Shown: piece by piece, positions 1 through 5,654 of the stretch | Position numbering within the stretch: position 1 is the first letter of the stretch | How the letters are laid out: each line of letters opens with the position of its first letter | Source of the DNA: Microcaldota archaeon | Lineage (GTDB): Archaea; Micrarchaeota; Micrarchaeia; Anstonellales; Bilamarchaeaceae | DNA length: 5,684 bases | Reading direction: 5' to 3' | NCBI GenBank assembly: GCA_023247345.1 | Contig: JAHFGR010000088.1 | Location: 1-5,684 of the forward strand | Program-made: the position numbers and the translations under genes | The notes under the pieces: model-generated | Databases searched by the model: none | What the model was told of the DNA's origin: nothing | The model's input: the letters and a program-made list of their open reading frames with translations, nothing else

Positions 1-60
1 TGGCACTACCAGCCCGACTGATTTCCCCCATTCCCGTAACGTTGTTTCTACCTCTATCAT
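1..60 (-). CDS. Partial SpoVT-AbrB-fold protein (probable antitoxin), 5' end only
   Basis: Reading the minus strand from the ATG at 60-58 gives 20 codons, MIEVETTLREWGKSVGLVVP, before the window ends. The pattern of a short beta strand, then W-G-K-S-V-G-L-V-V-P, matches the start of the swapped-hairpin AbrB/MazE/VapB DNA-binding domain, in which W-G-(N/K)-S-(L/V)-(G/A) followed by a hydrophobic strand and Pro is typical. In archaea such proteins are usually antitoxins paired with a VapC-type PIN RNase encoded just downstream; here that position is outside the window, so a partner is only inferred. They commonly repress their own promoter. The start is supported by a TATA-like element centred about 26 bases upstream and the absence of a Shine-Dalgarno sequence. 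It could also be a stand-alone AbrB-type regulator. Confidence 0.75.
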   Translation of the reverse strand, partial: MIEVETTLREWGKSVGLVVP

Positions 61-79
61 AATATTAATTATATCGATC

Positions 80-92
80 AAATAAATAAATG
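80..92 (-). promoter_or_regulatory. TATA box for the AbrB-like gene (leaderless)
   Basis: On the minus strand this reads CATTTATTTATTT, preceded by the purine-rich GCGAAA, which resembles a BRE (TFB recognition element). Its centre lies about 26 bases upstream of the ATG at 60, the usual spacing from an archaeal TATA box to the transcription start, so the mRNA probably begins at or next to the start codon. Confidence 0.55.
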
Positions 93-111
93 TTTCGCTT
101 GCACTTATCTA

Positions 112-120
112 TTTAAAATA
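112..120 (+). promoter_or_regulatory. TATA box for the GXGXG gene (leaderless)
   Basis: TTTAAAATA is a good archaeal TATA-box match centred 26 bases before the ATG at 142. The bases between are AT-rich and contain no Shine-Dalgarno motif, so a leaderless transcript is likely. It sits back to back with the promoter of the divergent AbrB-like gene within about 80 bases, so an AbrB-type protein binding here could affect both genes. Confidence 0.55.
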
Positions 121-141
121 CTTTTTAACATAAATTTACAC

Positions 142-918
142 ATGCATCCTGCTATAAAAACAAGAGTTCTAGTTTCTGATTTTTCAGGTTCTACTAATGC
201 AGACAGTAAACTATTTGGAAGATATAAACGTGAAGTTAAACAGCCGGTTCGACAATTAGATGTAAATGAAAGCAAAGTTATAGATGCAGTTAAGGTCGTA
301 TGGCAAAAAATCCGGTATGATAAATGTGATGATTGGCGCTTTCCTGCAAAATATAAAGAAGTTTTTGAACTATTAAAAGACATTAATTGTTCTGCAAAAG
401 ACGTAGAACGGTTTAGCATTGGGTTAGCTGAATTCCAAGATGAAAGATATTTTTCAGATAAAGCTGGCACATTTCTCAGTGCAATGATAAATAATTCTTC
501 AGACACTCATTTTATAGTATACACTAAATATCTTTCAGGCGGTACAAAAGAAGTTCGTGGTATAGGTCATATGAACACAAAGCATATAACTGTAGAAGGA
601 AATGTAGCGAACGATGTTGGTTGGGGTATGTCATCAGGTAAGATATTGGTAAAAGGCGATGCTAATGAATTTGTGGGTTGGGGAATGGTAGGGGGAGTCA
701 TTGTAATTGAGGGATACGCTTCTTCTGCTGGTGAGCGTACGATTGGTGGAAAGATAGTCATAGAGAAAGGTTTATTTCGTGTAGGTGAAGAAATGGGTAG
801 TGGTTGCGAGATACATTCATTTGGCAAATGGCCATCACATATTATCAAAGGAGATGTAATTTTAGGTAAAGTGTTTCATAACGGAAAGCTCATCTCTCCT
901 GAAACTGAACGAATTTAA
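142..918 (+). CDS. Free-standing GXGXG beta-helix domain protein, function unknown
   Basis: This is a 258-residue protein with no signal peptide or membrane segment. The C-terminal half contains four successive turns of about 18-19 residues (148-166, 167-185, 186-203, 204-221). Each has a beta strand of the type I-x-V-x-G, followed by a hydrophobic/Gly turn such as VGWGM and GG or SG. This is the right-handed beta-helix signature of the GXGXG domain found at the C-terminus of glutamate synthase large subunits and in formylmethanofuran dehydrogenase subunit C. Here the domain is fused instead to an N-terminal region of about 140 residues (a basic segment, then probable helices at 43-90) that I do not recognise. 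No glutamate synthase or Fwd neighbour is present, so neither function can be assigned. In archaea the GltB domains are often split into separate genes, which is one alternative. The start fits the TATA spacing. The gene converges on the archaemetzincin gene with 12 bases between stop codons. Confidence 0.85.
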   Translation: MHPAIKTRVLVSDFSGSTNADSKLFGRYKREVKQPVRQLDVNESKVIDAVKVVWQKIRYDKCDDWRFPAKYKEVFELLKDINCSAKDVERFSIGLAEFQDERYFSDKAGTFLSAMINNSSDTHFIVYTKYLSGGTKEVRGIGHMNTKHITVEGNVANDVGWGMSSGKILVKGDANEFVGWGMVGGVIVIEGYASSAGERTIGGKIVIEKGLFRVGEEMGSGCEIHSFGKWPSHIIKGDVILGKVFHNGKLISPETERI

Positions 919-932
919 ATTATAAATTTTTT
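919..932 (+). terminator. Oligo-T terminator after the GXGXG gene
   Basis: Right after the TAA stop the plus strand runs through AT-rich sequence into six T residues at 927-932. Archaeal RNA polymerase commonly terminates at such U-tracts without a stem. The tract overlaps the stop codon of the convergent protease gene. The opposite strand has only weak T-runs here. Confidence 0.45.
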
Positions 933-1551
933 ATCCTACCCCAGCAAGATGATTTATTTCGTATTCTCTTAGATTAACATTTGCTTCTATTTGTTCCTTG
1001 CAAGTTTGGCAGAATTCTGGTTTAAATATCATTGATTCTATTCGAACTGGTTTTTCTTGCATAACACAGCTTGGTTCTGTGCAATGGCCTTTTCTAAACA
1101 AATGTCCTGCTTCATGTCTTGCTGCAACTTCAATTGCCCTTAATCTCATTCTTGCCTCTTCTATTTCTGCAAAACCGAATAATGAAAGTAAAGCAACGTC
1201 ATTGTATCTTCCCGCGCCTATAGACGGGCGTTGTTCTTTTCCATCCTTATCTATCAAAAATAGTTCTGGAACCATCAGTCCAAAACCAAGAACATCTTTA
1301 TTAGAAATAGCAAATATATCCGCAAGTCTAACTCCAAAAGCCTTAAAATCAACTGTTTGCGGGCCTTCTGCTTCCATTATTCTGCGTAAATAACGTCCTA
1401 GCCTAACTGGTCTAATAGCGTTCCTATCAATTGGAGAATCGTCTATCAATACTCCGAATCTTTCTAAGCTCGAAATTCCTTTAAGCACTGCACTAACATC
1501 TGCGCTTTTTACATTAGAAGGATAAAGTAATCGAACTTGGACAGTTTTCAT
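931..1551 (-). CDS. amzA: Archaemetzincin-like zinc metalloprotease
   Basis: This 206-residue protein, about the usual family length, carries the archaemetzincin signature. HEAGH (146-150) gives zinc ligands His146 and His150 and the general base Glu147, with His156 as third ligand. It is followed by Cys157, Cys162-Val-Met164 (the Met-turn) and Cys181-x-x-Cys184. The spacing Cys-x4-Cys-x-Met-x16-Cys-x-x-Cys is within one residue of the known consensus with x17; the four cysteines bind a second, structural zinc in characterised members. One deviation is visible: the Gly that normally sits between the second and third His ligands (HExxHxxGxxH) is Arg153. Family members are thought to be cytosolic peptidases; the physiological substrate is unknown, and no signal peptide is seen here. 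The start at 1551 has a TATA-like box about 27 bases upstream and no Shine-Dalgarno motif. The gene is divergent from the decarboxylase and convergent with the GXGXG gene. Confidence 0.92.
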   Translation of the reverse strand: MKTVQVRLLYPSNVKSADVSAVLKGISSLERFGVLIDDSPIDRNAIRPVRLGRYLRRIMEAEGPQTVDFKAFGVRLADIFAISNKDVLGFGLMVPELFLIDKDGKEQRPSIGAGRYNDVALLSLFGFAEIEEARMRLRAIEVAARHEAGHLFRKGHCTEPSCVMQEKPVRIESMIFKPEFCQTCKEQIEANVNLREYEINHLAGVG

Positions 1552-1574
1552 TATTATATTGTGTTTTAAGGAGT

Positions 1575-1582
1575 ATTTAAAT
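1575..1582 (-). promoter_or_regulatory. TATA box for the archaemetzincin gene (palindromic)
   Basis: ATTTAAAT is centred about 27 bases upstream of the start codon at 1551 on the minus strand, fitting a leaderless transcript. The octamer is a perfect palindrome, so TBP could bind in either direction; orientation would then depend on the flanking BRE. In the plus direction it would give a start near 1605, leaving a leader of about 25 bases before the decarboxylase ATG. Confidence 0.55.
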
Positions 1583-1599
1583 GTATGCTTTCATGCATC

Positions 1600-1607
1600 T
1601 TTTTATT
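1600..1607 (+). promoter_or_regulatory. TATA box for the decarboxylase gene (leaderless)
   Basis: TTTTTATT is centred about 26-27 bases before the ATG at 1630, the same spacing seen at the other genes of the window. No clear BRE is visible. This spacing favours 1630 over the in-frame ATG at 1585 as the true start, because the element lies inside any reading frame opened at 1585. Confidence 0.5.
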
Positions 1608-1629
1608 CCCTATCTCCTTTATCTTATTT

Positions 1630-2625
1630 ATGGAATTTACAGCTATTGCTAATTCAAACATTGCGATCATTAAGTATTGGGGCAAGCGAGATGAAAAATT
1701 AATTTTACCCACGAATAATAGCATCTCATTTACAATGGACGAGCAGCTTTCAACAACTACAACAGTTGAGTTTGATTCAAATCTTGCGCGAGACGAAGTG
1801 ATTCTTGATAGCAAGCAAGCGGATGAAAAAGAGTTTGCGCGCGTTCATGATTTTCTTAATTTAGTTCGAGCGCGAGCAAGAATTAAAATATTCGCGCATG
1901 TTGTCTCAAATAATACCTTCCCGAAAGCAGCAGGGCTCGCATCATCGGCAAGCGGATTTGCAGCGCTCGCAGGAGCAGCAAGTAAAGCAGCAGGATTAAA
2001 TTATTCAGAAAAAGAAATTTCAGTTCTTGCTCGTTTCGGAAGCGGGTCAGCAACGCGTTCGGTTTATGGCGGGGCAGTTGAATGGCAAAAAGGCAATGCA
2101 ATCGATGGCAGTGATAGCTATGCTATTCAACTATCAAGCGAGAAAAATTGGAAAAACTTGCGGAATATAATCGCAATAATTGATGCTGAAAAGAAAAAAG
2201 TAAGCTCTCGAGCAGGAATGGCAGAAACAGTCAAGACATCAAAGTTATTTAGGCATAGGCTGGAGGCGGTAGGCACGAGGTTTGAGATAGTAAGAAATGC
2301 AATAAAAAATAATAATTTTGAAGCAATGGCAGATACAATAATGGAAGATAGCGATGATATGCACGCATGCATGGCAGATACAAACCCGCCAATAGTTTAT
2401 ATGAATGAAACCTCGCACAAAATAGCCAAAACGGTTCGCCAGTTGAATGGGGATTCAAATGAAAAAATCGCAGCTTATACCTTTGATGCTGGGCCTAATG
2501 CAAATATTTATACAACTAACCCTAAAGAAGTCAAAAGCTTGTTAAATGAAATCGAAGGCATTAAAAAAATCATTGAATGCAAGATTGGCGAAGGAATACA
2601 CTACAGTAATAAGCATTTATTCTGA
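1630..2625 (+). CDS. mvaD: Diphosphomevalonate decarboxylase family protein (GHMP superfamily)
   Basis: The 331-residue product matches the decarboxylase that converts mevalonate diphosphate to isopentenyl diphosphate with ATP, late in the mevalonate pathway that feeds archaeal membrane lipids; it should be cytosolic. Residues 10-21 read NIAIIKYWGKRD, the family's N-terminal motif with both conserved lysines (15, 19). PKAAGLASSASG (99-109) is the GHMP ATP-binding loop. SGSATRSVYGG (138-148) carries the substrate-binding Arg143. YTFDAGPNAN (283-292) holds the catalytic Asp286. Keeping Asp, Lys and Arg argues for a decarboxylase and against mevalonate 3-kinase; whether the substrate is diphosphomevalonate or phosphomevalonate cannot be told from these motifs. 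An in-frame ATG at 1585 would add 15 hydrophobic residues, but homologues begin near the NIA motif and the TATA spacing supports 1630. No other pathway gene is adjacent. Confidence 0.95.
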   Translation: MEFTAIANSNIAIIKYWGKRDEKLILPTNNSISFTMDEQLSTTTTVEFDSNLARDEVILDSKQADEKEFARVHDFLNLVRARARIKIFAHVVSNNTFPKAAGLASSASGFAALAGAASKAAGLNYSEKEISVLARFGSGSATRSVYGGAVEWQKGNAIDGSDSYAIQLSSEKNWKNLRNIIAIIDAEKKKVSSRAGMAETVKTSKLFRHRLEAVGTRFEIVRNAIKNNNFEAMADTIMEDSDDMHACMADTNPPIVYMNETSHKIAKTVRQLNGDSNEKIAAYTFDAGPNANIYTTNPKEVKSLLNEIEGIKKIIECKIGEGIHYSNKHLF

Positions 2626-2653
2626 TTTTTTCGATCTATTTTTTTCTATCTAT
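2626..2653 (+). terminator. Double oligo-T terminator built from a 14-bp tandem repeat
   Basis: Directly after the decarboxylase TGA come two copies of a 14-base unit, TTTTTTCGATCTAT (2626-2639) and TTTTTTCTATCTAT (2640-2653), differing at one base. Each starts with a T-run, giving two U-tracts in the transcript, a standard archaeal termination signal. The second copy overlaps the stop codon (2648-2646) and last codons of the convergent lipoprotein gene. Confidence 0.6.
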
Positions 2654-4439
2654 TAAGACTAAAACTGCCGTCATATGTTGATGAACCGCCATCGTAAGTT
2701 CCCGTTCCTGTGTATGTGCCTTTTATTGAATCGTCTTGCAGCATCCCGTTAAATGGAAGTGTAAATGTTACTTGGGGGTCCTTTAATATCATCGTACCTG
2801 TCAGTTTATTTCCGTCTAGTTTGCCGCTTACAGTTCCTGCATAGTGGTACCCGCTGCCTTCATCCACGCATGCTTCACCGCCATTCGTGGTCTCTGCGCT
2901 TCCAGTATCTTCAACAGTTCCAGTAAAACTATCTCTATCCATTGATAAAACCATAATCAAATTTCCTTTGTTGTGATTTACGCAGCCATTTGAGACTGTC
3001 TCAGTTTCTGTATATGTGCCAGCCCACTTTCCATCCAGTACTCCTGCCGAACCAAATATAACATCATTTGATAACATACCAACACAACCTTCGCCAGTTC
3101 CCGTAATCTTTCCGCTTAGTTTATTATCTTTCAATTCGAGCTCCCACAAATTGTCTGCTACATCATAGAATTTTAATTTAGATCCATCTATAGCTATATC
3201 ATAAATCTCAGATTCTCCATCGCCAATTTGTCTTACGGTGGGGCACCAATCACTGTCAGGATGAGACTTATCAAGTGAGACCGCATCAAATAATTTTGGA
3301 TTACTATAAAGAGTTCCTTCAAGCTTGCCATCTTTTTGTTTAATTGTAACAGTAACTGGGTCAGGATTAGATCTTCCTACATATTTACAGCTTGGATTTG
3401 GACAGTTATTGGTAAAAGAAAATGTCCCACTCCATTTTCCTATTATGGCAGAATTTGATTGCGCTTGTGCACTTTGTCCAGAGTCAGTTGTACCACCTGT
3501 CGAACCGTCTAATGGGGGAGGTGTTGCTTGTGTTGGCGAGGTCGTGGTTTTATTTCCAGGTGTTCCTATCTTTATAGTAGAAGAATTTGCAGCACTTCGC
3601 TCAATGATTAAATCAGTAACAGTGCCATTAGCCTGCGCGCACGCATCTGCAAAGTAGGAGAATATTTTAGGGTAATATTCTATTCCATACCCAGGTCCAT
3701 TACATTTATCTACTCCGCCTTTATCATACTTACAGTATAAACAACCCTTTCCTTCTTGCTTATAAATTGCACGGCATGATTGCTCCATAGCATCTACGAT
3801 GTTAAGATTTTCAGTTTCCATTTTTTCTAGTGCATCGTTCGCTGTTTTAAGTCCTCTATTATATGAAAATAAAATAAGAGTAAGTTTATCTATATGGCTC
3901 AATTTCTTTGAACTAAAATTTTCATATTTTATTTTTAATTCCTTTATGCCCTCTTCTATCTCTCTATCAACAGTGTCGCAATTCTTTTTGTTAAGGCAGG
4001 CATCATCTACCTGCATTATGCCGCCATCTGCAGTTGCTCTACCAAGGTCTCCCAATTCATCTGCATTCATACATGAGCTTTCCTGCATTGTCAATGCATA
4101 AACCATCAAAAGATCTATCTTGCCAGTTAGGTTTTCTTGATCCATATATTTCTGGAATAGCGGTTTATACTTATTGCATTTTGAAAAATCAGTTGAAGGT
4201 TCTTTTGTTGGATCGTTGCTTTTTGGAGGAGTGTTATTCAAATTATCGTAGCTTGCATTAGCACAGAGTATTCCTTCATATCTTTTTACTTCTGTTCCAT
4301 CGTTATCCTTTTTTTCTTCTGTTTTTTTATCCTTTTCAGTTATTCCTGGGAGTGTTTCTTTTTTTACTTGCGGTGTTGCACATCCAGCTAATAATAAGCC
4401 ACTTACTAATATCAAAATGATAAGGTTAACATATCTCAT
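2646..4439 (-). CDS. Predicted surface lipoprotein with lysozyme/lytic-transglycosylase-like domain and two C-terminal beta-rich repeats
   Basis: The 597-residue product starts with a hydrophobic signal peptide ending in the lipobox L-A-G-C20, so it is probably lipid-anchored outside the cell. A charged Lys/Glu linker (about 24-53) follows. Residues 88-268 show the order of SLT/lysozyme motifs: YALTMQESS (114-122) with the likely catalytic Glu120, DGGIMQV (138-144), IEEGIKELKIKY (161-172), FSYNRG (191-196) and GYGIEYYPKIFSYF (250-263). The fold normally cleaves the MurNAc-GlcNAc bond of peptidoglycan. Ten cysteines at 59-267 suggest disulfides. A Thr/Ser/Pro/Gly/Gln-rich linker (about 292-330) leads to two beta-rich modules, about 331-462 and 467-597, opening IIGKWSGTF and LDGKWAGTY, each rich in short strands of the type K-L-x-G-T; they resemble lipocalin-like barrels or carbohydrate-binding domains, which is inference. 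Its own TATA box lies in the 56-base gap to the upstream repeat-protein gene. Substrate unknown. Confidence 0.85.
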   Translation of the reverse strand: MRYVNLIILILVSGLLLAGCATPQVKKETLPGITEKDKKTEEKKDNDGTEVKRYEGILCANASYDNLNNTPPKSNDPTKEPSTDFSKCNKYKPLFQKYMDQENLTGKIDLLMVYALTMQESSCMNADELGDLGRATADGGIMQVDDACLNKKNCDTVDREIEEGIKELKIKYENFSSKKLSHIDKLTLILFSYNRGLKTANDALEKMETENLNIVDAMEQSCRAIYKQEGKGCLYCKYDKGGVDKCNGPGYGIEYYPKIFSYFADACAQANGTVTDLIIERSAANSSTIKIGTPGNKTTTSPTQATPPPLDGSTGGTTDSGQSAQAQSNSAIIGKWSGTFSFTNNCPNPSCKYVGRSNPDPVTVTIKQKDGKLEGTLYSNPKLFDAVSLDKSHPDSDWCPTVRQIGDGESEIYDIAIDGSKLKFYDVADNLWELELKDNKLSGKITGTGEGCVGMLSNDVIFGSAGVLDGKWAGTYTETETVSNGCVNHNKGNLIMVLSMDRDSFTGTVEDTGSAETTNGGEACVDEGSGYHYAGTVSGKLDGNKLTGTMILKDPQVTFTLPFNGMLQDDSIKGTYTGTGTYDGGSSTYDGSFSLNR

Positions 4440-4462
4440 ATTCTTAATATAATTATATATAA

Positions 4463-4471
4463 TATTTAAAG
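4463..4471 (-). promoter_or_regulatory. TATA box for the lipoprotein gene (leaderless)
   Basis: On the minus strand this reads CTTTAAATA, centred about 28 bases upstream of the ATG at 4439, with a possible BRE (GCTAAA) just upstream. The following bases are nearly all A/T with no Shine-Dalgarno motif. It lies in the gap after the upstream repeat-protein gene, whose end shows no strong minus-strand T-tract, so read-through from that gene is also possible. Confidence 0.6.
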
Positions 4472-4495
4472 TTTAGCTATAATATCTATTCTGAA

Positions 4496-5623
4496 CTAAC
4501 GAGTATGTTGATTGCTTCTCATATATCTTTCATCCGCTTCTGTTACCAAGCCTGCTTCAAGAAGTGACTCATAAGCAGAAAATTCTGAGTAATCCATTAT
4601 CCCTCTGATGCCGTTGTTATAGAATTCATCCACAGTTATTTCTCTAGGATCCTTTTTTAATTTCCATACTAACCATCTTGTTGCAGCTATTCTATTCTCT
4701 GATTTTTCATAAAATCCATTAGGCGCTTGTTTCATTTCCCAAGGATAAATTTTATTAGTTTCAAATTGCATTTCTTTAGCGTGGTTTCTGGCTTCTGTTT
4801 CAGAATAAACATAACCAGCTTCAACCAATGCTTGATAATACTGTCTGTAGTGCTCAGCCAGCAGCCCATTTAAACCATTATTTTCAAAGTCTTCTTTACT
4901 TAGTTCCTTTATCTCTTTTCCTACTTTCCAAACTAGCCATTTAACTGCTGCAATTCTAATATTTTCAATTGACCAAAGATAAAACGGCATTCTAATTAAC
5001 TCCCAAGGATATAATTTATTATCCCTAAATTTACCTGCTTCTAAATGTTTTAATGTTCTTTCTATTGAATAAACAAAATTTGCTTCTACTAACGCCTTAT
5101 AACACGAACAATCGTAAAAATCAGTTAAAAGTCCTCTTAGAAAATTGTCATAAAAGTCCGTTGTTTCTATCTCCCTGATATCCTTGTCGACTATTCTAAT
5201 AAAATTTCTTACGACTTCTATTCTAACTTCTCTTTTTTTCCAACCAACGTGATAATGCCTTACAATATATCCACTATCATATAATTCTCCTGTTTTTCCA
5301 TTAGCTATCATCTGTTTTATTTTTGCAGCTACCGCATTTCTAACTTCTGTAGGCAATAATCTTCTGATCATTGTAGTTTTACCACTTCTTTCTCTAGAAG
5401 AATCTTGTTCTGCAAAATCTATCGTCTCTTTTAGAGTTCGTGGCGCTAGTTGTTCATACCCTTTTTGTGTAATTCTGTACCTTCCTCTTCCTATAAAAAA
5501 AAGATCTAACCATTGCTTGAACTTTGCTGTTTTTTCAATCTGATCAGGAGCTAAGTTATGCTTCATTAGATTAATTCTGTGTGTTGCTGTGATTCCATTC
5601 TTTCTATATATCTGTTTGTGCAT
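4496..5623 (-). CDS. Tandem-repeat protein with N-terminal winged-helix-like segment, function unknown
   Basis: I do not recognise a named family for this 375-residue protein. Residues about 14-60 look like a small winged helix: helices, then GRGRYRITQKGYEQL (45-59), the wing pattern seen in many archaeal DNA-binding proteins. A basic stretch (76-131) follows. From about 129 there are repeats with a period of 88-89 residues: units at 129-217 and 218-306, and a third shorter unit from 307 to about 361. Each has a helix of the type R-I-A-A-x-x-W-L-V-W-K, then T/S-x-(E/D)-(D/E)-F, a (G)-L-x-G-L-L-like turn, and Y-x-A-L-V-E-A-G-Y-V. The F at 157, 246 and 334 marks the period, and a linker with YPWE occurs at 205 and 293. 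No signal peptide or membrane segment is seen, so it is probably cytosolic. Regulator or nucleic-acid-binding repeat protein is a guess. Start supported by a TATA box 27 bases upstream. Confidence 0.8.
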   Translation of the reverse strand: MHKQIYRKNGITATHRINLMKHNLAPDQIEKTAKFKQWLDLFFIGRGRYRITQKGYEQLAPRTLKETIDFAEQDSSRERSGKTTMIRRLLPTEVRNAVAAKIKQMIANGKTGELYDSGYIVRHYHVGWKKREVRIEVVRNFIRIVDKDIREIETTDFYDNFLRGLLTDFYDCSCYKALVEANFVYSIERTLKHLEAGKFRDNKLYPWELIRMPFYLWSIENIRIAAVKWLVWKVGKEIKELSKEDFENNGLNGLLAEHYRQYYQALVEAGYVYSETEARNHAKEMQFETNKIYPWEMKQAPNGFYEKSENRIAATRWLVWKLKKDPREITVDEFYNNGIRGIMDYSEFSAYESLLEAGLVTEADERYMRSNQHTR

Positions 5624-5646
5624 TATCTAGTATTTATTATAACCAT

Positions 5647-5654
5647 TATAAAAA
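5647..5654 (-). promoter_or_regulatory. TATA box for the repeat-protein gene (leaderless)
   Basis: The minus strand reads TTTTTATA, centred about 27 bases upstream of the start codon at 5623, with purine-rich CGAACA just upstream as a possible BRE. No Shine-Dalgarno motif precedes the start. Confidence 0.55.

Noticed and set aside
105..506. Minus-strand open frame of 133 codons opposite the GXGXG gene
   Set aside because: Composition is that of an antisense shadow and it overlaps a plus-strand gene with recognisable beta-helix repeats.
998..1393. Plus-strand open frame of 131 codons opposite the archaemetzincin
   Set aside because: The minus strand carries the full zinc-protease signature; the plus frame shows no motif.
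1585..1629. Upstream in-frame ATG of the decarboxylase, which would add 15 mostly hydrophobic residues preceded by AAGGAG
   Set aside because: Family members start just before the NIA-x-x-KYWGK motif, a hydrophobic leader makes no sense for a cytosolic enzyme, and the TATA-like element at 1600-1607 fits a start at 1630.
1581..1652. Short ORF of 23 codons (ATG at 1581) after AAGGAG, overlapping the decarboxylase start, possible leader peptide
   Set aside because: It has well-placed AAGGAG but no other support, no other gene here uses Shine-Dalgarno sequences, and the region is better explained as promoter DNA.
3325..3657. Plus-strand open frame of 110 codons opposite the lipoprotein
   Set aside because: It mirrors the low-complexity linker and first beta module of the lipoprotein and has no coding signature of its own.
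2646..4439. Bacterial origin of the window, suggested by the lipobox and lytic-transglycosylase motifs
   Set aside because: Lipobox lipoproteins also occur in archaea, and the archaemetzincin plus the uniform TATA spacing without Shine-Dalgarno motifs points to an archaeon. Transfer of this single gene from bacteria remains possible.
4496..5623. Repeats in the repeat protein considered as a CRISPR array or DNA-level tandem repeat
   Set aside because: The similarity is at protein level with a period of about 265 bases and clear divergence; there are no short identical repeats with unique spacers.
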